Part shown: positions 1 through 7,966 of the stretch, in pieces
How positions within the stretch are numbered: position 1 is the stretch's first letter
How the letters are laid out: each line of letters starts with the position of its first letter
Assembly (NCBI GenBank): GCA_022448245.1
Contig: JAKVCO010000029.1
Span: 1 to 39,089, forward strand
Reading direction: 5' to 3'
DNA from: Paracoccaceae bacterium
Lineage (GTDB): Bacteria > Pseudomonadota > Alphaproteobacteria > Rhodobacterales > Rhodobacteraceae
DNA: 39,089 nt
Made by a program: the position numbers and the translations under genes
Notes under the pieces: model-generated
What the model saw: the letters and a program-made list of their open reading frames with translations, nothing else
Database searches by the model: none
Told to the model about the DNA's origin: nothing

Positions 1-747
1 CCCGTGACGAACTTGTCCCATAGTGCTTCCTTCCATTCCATCGAATGGATCGCACCATCAAACCGTGGGATCAAATATCTAGGAAGACGTCTTGCGGAAA
101 TTGAGGAGACGGCAGGGCAGGGGATGGCTGCCCGGTTCGGCCCACACATGGTTAGCCTCGGACAAAGGGACGGCAGCACCGAGACGCTCTTCTCCTTCGG
201 AGACGACACCTTCGTCTTGCGCGCGGTGGAAACGTTGCTCCCCGATGGCAAGGACGCCGTCGGGGCGTTGGCGGCGGCGGGGTACGAGGGCGTGATGCTC
301 ACTGGCGATACCGAGGCGCACGCCACCAAGATGGCCGATGCGTTGGGCATCGACGATGTGTGCGCCCATGTGCGGCCAGAAGAAAAGCTGGAGATTATCA
401 AAAGGCTTGAGGCAGATGGCGCCCGCCCTTTGATGGTGGGTGACGGGCTCAACGATACGGCTGCGCTGGGAGCGGCTCATGCCTCCATGTCGCCGGGCAC
501 CGCGCTTGATACCAGCCGCAACGCGGCGGATGCCATCCTTGTCTCAAAGGACCTCACTACCATCGCTGAAGGCCTAGCTGTGAACCGCCAAGCCACCCGC
601 CGGATGGCGCAAAACATCAATATCTCAACGGCGTACAACCTTATCGCTGGGTTCGCGACGCCGCTGGCGGCCTCGATTGCGATGTCGTCCAGCTCCATCA
701 CCGTCGTCCTGAACGCGATGCGCCGCTTCAGGGGGAGCGCCTCATGA
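1..747 (+). CDS. ccoI: Copper-translocating P-type ATPase CcoI/FixI, C-terminal part (5' truncated by window edge)
   Basis: This is the C-terminal end of a heavy-metal P1B-ATPase of the type that loads copper for cbb3 cytochrome oxidase in the inner membrane. Counting from the GTG at position 4, the hinge and P-domain motifs are present: TGD at about residue 100 and GDGLND at about 146. A final membrane segment ends in SSSSITVVLNAM. The phosphorylation motif DKTGT and the metal-binding helices would lie upstream of the window. The first ~30 residues do not resemble the family's nucleotide-binding domain. The penultimate helix (AYNLIAGFATPL) is about six residues shorter than the usual form with a VPLAL-like stretch. 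The assignment to the CcoI branch rests on the directly overlapping ccoS. The reading frame is open to the window edge, so the real start cannot be set. Confidence 0.8.
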   Translation, partial: PVTNLSHSASFHSIEWIAPSNRGIKYLGRRLAEIEETAGQGMAARFGPHMVSLGQRDGSTETLFSFGDDTFVLRAVETLLPDGKDAVGALAAAGYEGVMLTGDTEAHATKMADALGIDDVCAHVRPEEKLEIIKRLEADGARPLMVGDGLNDTAALGAAHASMSPGTALDTSRNAADAILVSKDLTTIAEGLAVNRQATRRMAQNINISTAYNLIAGFATPLAASIAMSSSSITVVLNAMRRFRGSAS

Positions 748-899
748 ATATTCTCGTCATCCTCTTGCCCTGTTCGCTGATCCTCGGGCTCGGCGCGCTG
801 GCTGGTTTCATCTGGACGCTGAGGCACAGCCAATACGATGACCTCGAAGGGGACGCGGCGCGCGTCCTCCTGGATGATGACGATGAGGGCGTGTGGTAA
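744..899 (+). CDS. ccoS: Cbb3-type cytochrome oxidase assembly protein CcoS
   Basis: A 51-residue protein whose ATG overlaps the ccoI stop (ATGA), which indicates translational coupling. It has one N-terminal transmembrane helix (about residues 4-25) followed by a short acidic cytoplasmic tail. The motif FIWTLRHSQYDDLEG is characteristic of CcoS, the small factor needed for cofactor insertion into cbb3 oxidase. Length and position directly after ccoI match the conserved ccoGHIS order. It ends seven bases before the stop of the convergent GMC oxidoreductase gene, and no terminator is visible between them. Confidence 0.93.
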   Translation: MNILVILLPCSLILGLGALAGFIWTLRHSQYDDLEGDAARVLLDDDDEGVW

Positions 900-905
900 C
901 GGCCT

Positions 906-2525
906 TTAGGCCGTCGCCATCAGCGCTTTCTGCTCGTCCTCGATGATGATGTCGGAGGCTTTCTCGCCGATCATGATCGCAGGTGCGTTCGTATTGCCGG
1001 ACACGATCTCGGGCATGATGGAGCAATCTGCGATCCGCAGCCCTTCGACCCCATGGACCTTGAGGCGCGGATCAACGACTGCATCCTTGCCCGGGCCCAT
1101 CTTGCAGGTGCCAGTCGGGTGATAGATCGACACCGAGTTGTTGCGCGCCCAATCGAGCGTGCCTTCGTAATCATCCATGCTGAGGTCAGCTGGCGGCCGG
1201 AACTCTTCCGAGATCTTGTGGGACAACGGCTCACATTGCGCGATGTGGCGGGCGATGTTGACGCCTGCAACCAGCGTGCGGCGATCGGTTTCCGTGGCCA
1301 GGTAGTTCGGATGAAGCTCCGGATAGACCTTCGGATCATTCGAGACGAGGCGCACTTCACCCCGGCTCTCAGGCCTGAGCTGGCACACAGACATCGTGAA
1401 GGCCGAGAACGGATGCACGCCTTCTCCGGGGCTATCCGCAGACCAGGGCTGCACGTGGAACTGGATATCCGGCGTCTCAACGTGATCGCCCGTCTTGAAA
1501 AAGCCCACGGCGAGGCTCGCGGCCATCGTCATCGGGCCCGCACGGAAGAGAGCGTATTTCGCCGCGATCCGCGCCTGATTGAAGAGGCTGCGCACTTCAT
1601 CGTTCAGCGTGGGCTCGTTACATTTGAAGACGAGACGCGCCTGCAGGTGATCTTGAAGGTTCTTACCAACGAGCGGCAAATCATGCTGAACCGCGACACC
1701 TTGCTGCTTAAGCTCGTCCGCCGCGCCGATGCCCGAAAGCATCAAGAGGTGAGGGGAGCCGATCGCGCCGCCTGAGATGATGACCTCGCGACGTGCTTTC
1801 ACTGTCTTCAGCGCGCCAGACCGGTCGCGATATTCGATGCCGACGGCGCGTTTGCCTTCAAAGAGGATGCGATTCGCCGGCGCATTCGTGATGATCGAGA
1901 GATTCGGGCGAGACCGCGCTGGCCCAAGGAAGGCGACGGCGCTCGAACAACGGCGCCCATTGCGCGTGGTAAGTTGGAAATATCCCACGCCTTCTTGGTC
2001 TTTGCCGTTGTAATCAGGGTTGAACGGGTAGCCGGCCGTCTGCGCCGCAGCCACCCACGCGTCGCAGATCGGACGCTGCAGGCGCATGTTCGACACAGAA
2101 AGGTTGCCGCCCGCGCCATGGAAGTCATCTGCCCCACGCTCCTGATCCTCAGACCGCTTAAACAGCGGGAGAACATCCTCCCACCCCCATCCCGGGTTGC
2201 CCATTTGGGCCCAACGATCATAGTCTTGAGGCTGTCCACGGACGTAAAGAAGGCCATTTAGCGAGGAAGACCCACCGAGGACCTTGCCGCGCGGCCAATC
2301 AATGCTGCGACCGTTAAGTCCTTCATCGGGTTCAGTTCTGTAGCACCAGTCCACGTTCGGATTGTGCATTGTTTTGAAGTACCCGACGGGGATGTGGATC
2401 CACGGATTTGTATCCCGGCCACCAGCTTCAAGCAGCACGACTTTGCGCTTTGGATCGGCACTAAGACGGTTTGCCAAGACACAGCCAGCGGAGCCAGCAC
2501 CTACAATTATGTAGTCAGTTTCCAA
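906..2525 (-). CDS. GMC-family FAD oxidoreductase (choline dehydrogenase-like)
   Basis: A 539-residue flavoprotein of the glucose-methanol-choline family that oxidises an alcohol to an aldehyde or ketone. The N-terminal FAD-binding motif GAGSAG lies at residues 9-14. The GMC signature PRGKVLGGSSSLNG lies near residue 80. The catalytic His is at about 469 (YHPTGTCKMG) and the second active-site Asn follows in SGNTNAPA at about 513. The start is a TTG, chosen because GGAGG lies six bases upstream and the Rossmann motif follows at the usual distance. It is transcribed divergently from the TRAP transporter operon, suggesting that it may act on the imported compound. The substrate cannot be read from sequence; choline is only one option. 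Confidence 0.88.
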   Translation of the reverse strand: METDYIIVGAGSAGCVLANRLSADPKRKVVLLEAGGRDTNPWIHIPVGYFKTMHNPNVDWCYRTEPDEGLNGRSIDWPRGKVLGGSSSLNGLLYVRGQPQDYDRWAQMGNPGWGWEDVLPLFKRSEDQERGADDFHGAGGNLSVSNMRLQRPICDAWVAAAQTAGYPFNPDYNGKDQEGVGYFQLTTRNGRRCSSAVAFLGPARSRPNLSIITNAPANRILFEGKRAVGIEYRDRSGALKTVKARREVIISGGAIGSPHLLMLSGIGAADELKQQGVAVQHDLPLVGKNLQDHLQARLVFKCNEPTLNDEVRSLFNQARIAAKYALFRAGPMTMAASLAVGFFKTGDHVETPDIQFHVQPWSADSPGEGVHPFSAFTMSVCQLRPESRGEVRLVSNDPKVYPELHPNYLATETDRRTLVAGVNIARHIAQCEPLSHKISEEFRPPADLSMDDYEGTLDWARNNSVSIYHPTGTCKMGPGKDAVVDPRLKVHGVEGLRIADCSIMPEIVSGNTNAPAIMIGEKASDIIIEDEQKALMATA

Positions 2526-2584
2526 GGCAATCCTCCGTCTTTACGAAAAAAACTCTATGCAAACGGAAAAAGCTAATCTAGCAT

Positions 2585-2609
2585 TTTTTGATAATAGTAA
2601 TCTCAAAAA
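2585..2609. promoter_or_regulatory. Candidate operator (inverted repeat) in the GMC/TRAP divergent promoter region
   Basis: TTTTTGA (2585-2591) and TCAAAAA (2603-2609) form a perfect 7-bp inverted repeat with an 11-bp spacer, in the AT-rich stretch between the two divergent starts. It ends 21 bases before the dctP start. A linked IclR-type regulator (6172-6951) is the natural candidate to bind here. The repeat is seen directly; its function is inferred. Confidence 0.4.
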
Positions 2610-2630
2610 TTGCCAAAATGGGAGGAAGCA

Positions 2631-3863
2631 ATGAAGATAAAAGATCGCATCGGGGGGATCTCACGCCGAGATTTCTTTAAGATTTCGGGCACTTATGGCC
2701 TGAGCTCGACGCTTTTGGCGGCGAGCGCCCTCGGCGGCATTATGACGCCGAACAACCTGGCAGCAGCAGCTCAGTCCACGTACGAGCGCCGCTTTGCGAA
2801 AGAAGCCAAGTACACGCTGAAGTTCGGCGCGGCTGGTTTTAACCCGCAAAACCTGCTGATCGAGCGCGCTGGCGCACTCGAATTTGCCCGTGACCTCGAA
2901 GCGCGCACCGATGGTGAGATTCGCGTCGAGTTCATCGGCAACAACCAGATCTGTGGTCAGGTCTCCTGCGTTGAGAAAACGCAGCAGGGCATCGTCGACA
3001 TCTACGCAGCATCCACTCAGAACTCCGCAGGCGGCGCGCCGTACCTGAACGTTCTGGACTACGCGTACATGTTCCGTAACCGCGCTGACCAGTATCACTT
3101 CCTGTACTCGCCCAAGTCACAAGCGCTTCTGCGCGAGCCGTATGAGCGTCGTCACGGCCTGAAGTTCCTCTTCAGCCACGCCGAACTCCGCGGCATCCAG
3201 CTTGGTCTGGCATGGGAAGACAAGCCGACGGTGACCTCCGTTGAGCAGCTCTTCGGCACGAAGAACCGTGTGACGGGCACGCAGCTTGGCCGTATCGCCA
3301 TGACCGCGCTGAACCTGAACCCAGTTCCGGTTGCATGGGAAGAAACCCTCGATGGTCTTAAGCAGGGCCTCATCGACGGTGCAGAGACTTGGGCGTCGGC
3401 GGTGGCCTACGCAAACATGTCGCCCGTGGTTTCCCAGTCGGTTCACCTGAACTTCTTCTGCGGCACCGAGCACACCGCAATGTCCGCCGAAGTCTTCGAC
3501 GGTCTCGGTGGCGAGCTGCAGGATGCTGTGATGGAATCGGCATACTGGGCGCAGACCCACGTTCAGGCTGCAAACGAAGCCGCTCTGGTCAAGACGGTCG
3601 GCATGTCCGATCCGCAGCTGCCAGGCACGATCTTCGCGCAGAACAACGTGCGTAACGCGTTCCTCAGCAAAGAAGAGCTCCGTAAGGCCGAGGAAATGTG
3701 TTCGCCTGAGTTCCAGCCGCAGCTCTGGGAAGAGTGGCGCGAGCGTATCAACGGCTGGCAGGGTGGCGCAGACACCTACCAGGAGATCTACGACGAAGTG
3801 CGCACGATCTCTGAAGACACACTGCCCGAGAACGTGGAACCACGTCGCTGGTGGAAAGGCTAA
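2631..3863 (+). CDS. dctP: TRAP transporter substrate-binding protein, DctP family
   Basis: A 410-residue periplasmic solute receptor of a tripartite ATP-independent periplasmic transporter. The N-terminus carries a twin-arginine signal (SRRDFFK at residues 11-17, followed by a hydrophobic stretch with several Ala), so export is probably by Tat. The body shows the DctP pattern: a beta-rich start (YTLKFGAAG), then QGIVDIYAAS, and a VAWEETLDGLKQGLIDGAE segment typical of the ligand-binding hinge. The start at 2631 is preferred over an ATG 21 bases upstream because GGAGGA sits just before it. It is first in an operon with dctQ and dctM, separated from them by a strong stem-loop. The ligand is unknown; such receptors usually bind organic acids. 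Confidence 0.9.
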   Translation: MKIKDRIGGISRRDFFKISGTYGLSSTLLAASALGGIMTPNNLAAAAQSTYERRFAKEAKYTLKFGAAGFNPQNLLIERAGALEFARDLEARTDGEIRVEFIGNNQICGQVSCVEKTQQGIVDIYAASTQNSAGGAPYLNVLDYAYMFRNRADQYHFLYSPKSQALLREPYERRHGLKFLFSHAELRGIQLGLAWEDKPTVTSVEQLFGTKNRVTGTQLGRIAMTALNLNPVPVAWEETLDGLKQGLIDGAETWASAVAYANMSPVVSQSVHLNFFCGTEHTAMSAEVFDGLGGELQDAVMESAYWAQTHVQAANEAALVKTVGMSDPQLPGTIFAQNNVRNAFLSKEELRKAEEMCSPEFQPQLWEEWRERINGWQGGADTYQEIYDEVRTISEDTLPENVEPRRWWKG

Positions 3864-3881
3864 ACCTAGCCTAAGCTTCAA

Positions 3882-3907
3882 GAGCCGGCCCATCATTGGG
3901 CCGGCTC
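3882..3907 (+). terminator. Strong stem-loop between dctP and dctQ
   Basis: GAGCCGGCCC and GGGCCGGCTC form a perfect 10-bp stem around a 6-base loop (ATCATT), starting 19 bases after the dctP stop. No U-run follows. It therefore more likely acts as an mRNA 3'-end stabiliser or partial attenuator, keeping receptor levels above those of the membrane subunits, than as a full terminator. Confidence 0.65.
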
Positions 3908-3962
3908 ACTCGCGCAAAAACCGCATCAATAATGCGGGGCGCTAAAACGGGAGGGAGCCCAA

Positions 3963-4808
3963 GTGTCCACTTGGTCTGATATGGCGACGATCGTTGGATC
4001 GACGCTCGCCGGCGACATCAATTTCAAAGTTGTCAAAGCCTATCGCTCCGACGCTGCGTGGTTCGTTTTCGGACCCCTCACGCTGATCGGTGCCATCGTA
4101 TTCTACTATCGCGAACGCCTCGCCGAAGGGATTGAGGCACGGCTGGGGAGGCCCACGACGTCGATCACGCACCCCATTATCGCGATATGTCTGACACTCG
4201 CTCTCTTGGCGGCGTTCCTGCCTCCGATCGCAGAGTTCTTCAAAGCAGCGACCGGCGATAACCACCGGTTCATTCTGATCGCCATCCCAATCATTGCGAT
4301 CTTGTTCGAGCGGACGCCCGAACGGACAATCGTTGTTTATACCTACATCATCATGGCCGCGATTATCTTCATCGGGGTGATCCAGCGTTTTGTCTTCTCG
4401 GTGCAGGTCCCTTGGTCCACGACCATTCCGCCGCTCCTTTTCATGGTGATGGCCTGGTACGGCGCGACGTTGAACATTCGCCTGCGCACGCACCTGAGCT
4501 TCACAGAGTTCCGCTCCCGCATGGGGCGTTCGGGTCAGCTCTTCTGGCTGACCTTCGACAACGTGCTCTGGCTGATTTTCTGCGTGATCGTGGTGACCAC
4601 GACGGCACGCGTCACAGTCAACGCCTACGACAACTTCGCAATCGTGCTGGGCACCGACGACATCATGCGCTGGTGGTTCCTTGTCACGATGCCACTATGC
4701 TTCATCCTGCTGGCCACTCGCGCCATCGAGAACATCCTTGAGGACCTTCGCAAGTTCCGCTCCGGAGGCCCAATGATCGAGCAAGCCGTGATCGGGGGAG
4801 ACACCTAA
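3963..4808 (+). CDS. dctQ: TRAP transporter small permease subunit, DctQ family, with N-terminal extension
   Basis: Inner-membrane small subunit of the TRAP transporter, 281 residues. The C-terminal ~170 residues carry the DctQ pattern: a helix ending MAWYGATLNIRLRTHLSF, which is the small-permease signature of G-A-x-L followed by Arg and His, and two later helices. Ahead of it are about three further hydrophobic segments (near residues 28-45, 65-90 and 100-115), so the protein is about 100 residues longer than the common form. The GTG start at 3963 follows GGGAGG at normal spacing. It overlaps the dctM start by one base. The longer form suits a non-dicarboxylate TRAP subfamily, but this is an inference from length. 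Confidence 0.82.
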   Translation: MSTWSDMATIVGSTLAGDINFKVVKAYRSDAAWFVFGPLTLIGAIVFYYRERLAEGIEARLGRPTTSITHPIIAICLTLALLAAFLPPIAEFFKAATGDNHRFILIAIPIIAILFERTPERTIVVYTYIIMAAIIFIGVIQRFVFSVQVPWSTTIPPLLFMVMAWYGATLNIRLRTHLSFTEFRSRMGRSGQLFWLTFDNVLWLIFCVIVVTTTARVTVNAYDNFAIVLGTDDIMRWWFLVTMPLCFILLATRAIENILEDLRKFRSGGPMIEQAVIGGDT

Positions 4809-6169
4809 TGACCGACGCAACCTTGATCACCATCATATCGCTTGGCGTGACGTTCCTCTTCATGATGGGAACGCCGGTCCTGCTGATTATCTTCTACTGG
4901 GTTGTGGGCTGCAGCTTCGTGCTCGACCTCACGCTCGACAACACGGGAGCAGAGCTTCTCAACGTCTTCAAAGACGGCTTCGCGCTCATGGCCATGCCTC
5001 TCTTCATTCTGACGGGGGACCTGATCAACAAGTCAGGGATCGCCAAACGATTGTCGGACTTCGCCTATGCCTGTCTGGGCTGGATCCGTGGCGGTCTCGC
5101 CATGGCGGCGCTCGGTGCTTGCGGCCTCTTCGCAGCCATCTCGGGCTCGAACTCGGCCACCACGGCCACCATCGGTTCGATGCTGCATCCGGAAATGGTC
5201 AAAGGCGGCTATGACGAACGCTTCTCGGCAGCTACCGCCGCAGCAGGCGGTTGTGTGGGCATCATTATCCCACCGTCGATCATCTTCATCGTCTACGGCT
5301 TCTTGATGAACCTGCCGATCTCGGACCTCTTCATCGCGGGCATCATCCCGGGCTCCCTCATGGTTCTGGCCATGATGGTCGCTTGTTTCGTCGTCTGCTG
5401 GAAGAACGGCTGGGGCTACATCATCTCGCTCGACGTGGTGCGTGTCCTCAAAACGGGTCTCGGTGCTTGGCTGGGCTTCTTCGCCATCGGCCTCGTGCTC
5501 TGGGGCATCTACACGGGCCGCTTCTCGCCGACCGAGGCTGCAGGCGTGACCGTGGGCTTTGGTATCCTCGTGGGTATGCTCAGCTTCCCGTTCAACAAGG
5601 TGATGGGCACGACGTCTGATACGCCAGTTGATCAGAAGAGCTTCTTCTCCATGATCTTTGTGGAAGGCTTCACGCTTCGCGAAGTGCCATCGACTGTTGT
5701 GCGCTCTGCACAGATCTCCGGCATCCTGGCACCGCTGATCGCTGTGTCTGTGGTGATGCAGCAGATCCTGTCGCTTCTGGGCGCACAGGAAGTGATTGGC
5801 AGCTTCGTGACCTCCATGGGGGGCTACTACCCGGTTCTTTTCACCGCGATGGCGATGGTCTTCGTGGCGGGCATGATCCTGGAGTCGCTGCCGGTGACGA
5901 TCATCCTCGCACCGATCTTGGCTCCGATCGCGGCCTCCGTGGGCGTCGATCCGATCCACTTCTCGGTGATCTTCCTGGTGGGTGCTTCCATCGGCTTCAT
6001 CACACCGCCCTATGGCCTCAACCTCTACGTGGCATCGGGGGTGACAGGGGTGCCGTACTTTAGGCTCCTGCGTTACTCAACGATCTACCTCGTAGCGCTG
6101 CTCACTGTTTGGGTGCTTGTTGCGCTGACGCCAGAGCTCGCGCTCGCTCTCTTGCCAAACCGAGGGTAG
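4808..6169 (+). CDS. dctM: TRAP transporter large permease subunit, DctM family
   Basis: The 453-residue inner-membrane large subunit that drives solute uptake with an ion gradient. It is almost entirely hydrophobic helices. Family motifs include PLFILTGDLINKSG, the AAISGSNSATTATIG stretch of the first helical hairpin, GGCVGIIIPPSIIFIVYG, and the late GFITPPYGLNLYVASGV motif of the second hairpin. Length is close to the usual ~430. The ATG shares one base with the dctQ stop, so the subunits are translationally coupled. The IclR-type regulator gene follows three bases after the stop. Confidence 0.93.
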   Translation: MTDATLITIISLGVTFLFMMGTPVLLIIFYWVVGCSFVLDLTLDNTGAELLNVFKDGFALMAMPLFILTGDLINKSGIAKRLSDFAYACLGWIRGGLAMAALGACGLFAAISGSNSATTATIGSMLHPEMVKGGYDERFSAATAAAGGCVGIIIPPSIIFIVYGFLMNLPISDLFIAGIIPGSLMVLAMMVACFVVCWKNGWGYIISLDVVRVLKTGLGAWLGFFAIGLVLWGIYTGRFSPTEAAGVTVGFGILVGMLSFPFNKVMGTTSDTPVDQKSFFSMIFVEGFTLREVPSTVVRSAQISGILAPLIAVSVVMQQILSLLGAQEVIGSFVTSMGGYYPVLFTAMAMVFVAGMILESLPVTIILAPILAPIAASVGVDPIHFSVIFLVGASIGFITPPYGLNLYVASGVTGVPYFRLLRYSTIYLVALLTVWVLVALTPELALALLPNRG

Positions 6170-6171
6170 GG

Positions 6172-6951
6172 TTGACTGATCAGGTACGCAAAGAAAAGGG
6201 GGAGTACCTTCCCCCAAACCTGAGGCTCCTCGCCATTATCGAAGAAGTGGGGCGCGCCGGGATACCGGTGAGCCCCACTGCTATTTCTGAAGCAGTGGGA
6301 TTGCCGGTGCCGACGGTGCATCGCCTTCTGGCCACGGCCGAGGAGGAAGGGTTCCTGCAGCGCGACGTCGACGGCCGCTCCTTCGGGCCCGGCCAACGGT
6401 TGCGCCGATTGTCCGGAAACATCCTGTCATCGCAACGCATCCGCACCGAACGGCTTCTGGTGCTTAGAGAGCTTGCCGATGAAGTCGGAGAAACCTGCAA
6501 TCTCGCGACGCCGGGCCGCTACGGCATGGTCTATATCGACCGGGTCGAGACGCACTGGCCGTTGCGCATTCAATTGCCCGTGGGCACGCAGGTGCCGTTC
6601 CACTGCACCGCCAGCGGCAAGATGTACTTGTCCTCGCTGAGGTCCGACAAGCTGTCGCGCGTTCTCAAGTGGCTAGCTCTCGAACCAAAGACAGATCACA
6701 CCATCACGGACGAAGCGGACCTGCGCAAAGAGCTGCGCGAGACCCACAAGCGGCAGTTCTCGTCCGACAACCAAGAGTTCATGGAGGGGATGAGTGCCAT
6801 CGCCGTCCCGATCAGTGACAGTGAGGGAAGGCTCCTGTCGACGCTGTCGATCCATGCCCCCTCGCAGCGCCATGACCTATCTAGTCTCATCAACCACTAC
6901 GAGCCTTTGCGAAAGGCCGCTGACCGCATCGAGGCGCTCTGCGTCGATTGA
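6172..6951 (+). CDS. IclR-family transcriptional regulator
   Basis: A 259-residue DNA-binding regulator. The N-terminal winged helix-turn-helix spans about residues 25-65 (VSPTAISEAVGLPVPTVHRLL), followed by the IclR effector domain. That domain includes GRYGMVYIDRVE, PFHCTASGKMYLS and MSAIAVPISDSEGR segments typical of the family. The start is taken as a TTG two bases after the dctM stop, with GAGGG just upstream, because this places the HTH at the normal distance. It is apparently co-transcribed with the TRAP genes and probably controls them and the divergent GMC gene in response to the imported solute. Its 3' end overlaps the convergent LysR gene by 62 bases. Confidence 0.88.
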   Translation: MTDQVRKEKGEYLPPNLRLLAIIEEVGRAGIPVSPTAISEAVGLPVPTVHRLLATAEEEGFLQRDVDGRSFGPGQRLRRLSGNILSSQRIRTERLLVLRELADEVGETCNLATPGRYGMVYIDRVETHWPLRIQLPVGTQVPFHCTASGKMYLSSLRSDKLSRVLKWLALEPKTDHTITDEADLRKELRETHKRQFSSDNQEFMEGMSAIAVPISDSEGRLLSTLSIHAPSQRHDLSSLINHYEPLRKAADRIEALCVD

Positions 6952-7843
6952 TCCAGGCTGCGGTGCCCTGCGCGTTTTCAACCGTTTGAAGAAGGGCGTG
7001 GCGCGTCGCGTCGATCATCCTTGAGCGCGAGGTGTTGGCTTGGTTCACAAGGCCAATGATGCGGCGGGGCGGGGTGTCTTCCAACGTAAGCCGCGCCACG
7101 GGCAGGTCGCCCTGCGCAGCAAAGATGCTGCGTGGGACGATCGAGACGCCAAGGCCCGCGGCGACCATGCTCGAGATCGCGTCGAGCCCGTCGAGTTCCA
7201 TGGCGTCCGTCACTGTAATGCCCCGCTTTTGCAGCCACGCCTCGATCTGGCGCCCGACGACGGCATCGCGGGTAAAGCGGATAAAGGGCTCCGTGCGCAG
7301 CAGATCTCTTGGCGTCTCATCCGACATCTCCTTGGGCGCGAGCAGCACAAAGTCCTCGGAGATGATCTCTGCCAAATGCAAACCGCGGGGAAGAACGTCC
7401 GGCTTCGACAAAATCGCCCCGTCGATCTGCCCACGTGCGAGTTGTAGAAAGAGGTCATTGGTCAGCCCGGGCACAATGCGCACCCGGATATCAGGATGCA
7501 GCGCTTTCAGCTGTGCCAGGCCACGCGGCACAAGCCCAACGAGCGTTGTTGGCACCGCTCCCAGAATCAGCTCGCCCGACAGCTCATCACGCGCCATTAC
7601 CTTGGCGGGCAGGTTGTCATAGGCCGCCACGAGGCCCTCGGCTTCCTCCACCAGCGTCAGCCCGGCCTGGGTGAGTTTCGGGGTCTTGAGCGTCCGATCA
7701 AAGAGCTCGAGGCCCCAAGTTTCTTCCAGCTGCTTCATCTGATGGCTGACCGCAGAGGGTGTCAGATGTTCAACCTCCGCCGCTTGCCGGAAGGTGCCGT
7801 GGCGGCGCACGGCAATCAGGGTTCGCAGGGCGCGGATGCTCAC
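6890..7843 (-). CDS. LysR-family transcriptional regulator
   Basis: A 317-residue LysR-type regulator. Residues 1-60 form the winged HTH (FRQAAEVEHLTPSAVSHQMKQLE, with LELFDRT and LTQAG following). Residues from about 90 form the periplasmic-binding-protein-like effector domain (ELILGAVPTTL, GQIDGAILSKP, VAAGLGVSIVPRS). The start is GTG with GGAGG six bases upstream. The last ~25 residues are Arg-rich, unlike the family, and are encoded where the gene overlaps the end of the convergent IclR gene, so they may be a read-on tail. It is divergent from the dioxygenase gene, the classic LysR layout for controlling a neighbour. Confidence 0.88.
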   Translation of the reverse strand: MSIRALRTLIAVRRHGTFRQAAEVEHLTPSAVSHQMKQLEETWGLELFDRTLKTPKLTQAGLTLVEEAEGLVAAYDNLPAKVMARDELSGELILGAVPTTLVGLVPRGLAQLKALHPDIRVRIVPGLTNDLFLQLARGQIDGAILSKPDVLPRGLHLAEIISEDFVLLAPKEMSDETPRDLLRTEPFIRFTRDAVVGRQIEAWLQKRGITVTDAMELDGLDAISSMVAAGLGVSIVPRSIFAAQGDLPVARLTLEDTPPRRIIGLVNQANTSRSRMIDATRHALLQTVENAQGTAAWINRRRAPRCGQRPFAKARSG

Positions 7844-7860
7844 AAAGGGCCTCCTTAGGA

Positions 7861-7917
7861 AGGTGAAATGGATTCACCTCATACTAAAGAAAATTTCGAT
7901 TTCAATCAATTTTCTTT
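7861..7917. promoter_or_regulatory. Two inverted repeats in the LysR/dioxygenase divergent promoter
   Basis: Two perfect dyads lie between the divergent starts. AGGTGAA (7861-7867) pairs with TTCACCT (7873-7879). AAAGAAAATT (7886-7895) pairs with AATTTTCTTT (7908-7917) across a 12-base spacer. The region is far more AT-rich than its surroundings. LysR regulators bind dyads of this sort near their own promoter, so these are candidate recognition and activation sites. Assignment to this LysR protein is inferred from position. Confidence 0.5.
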
Positions 7918-7966
7918 CACTATGCTGTCGCGCCAAACGCTGACAGCGGCATGGATGGAGGTTCCA

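Noticed and set aside
5033..5959. 308-codon open frame on the - strand opposite dctM
   Set aside because: The product is almost entirely charged (His/Asp/Arg), which is the complement of hydrophobic DctM codons. It is not a real protein.
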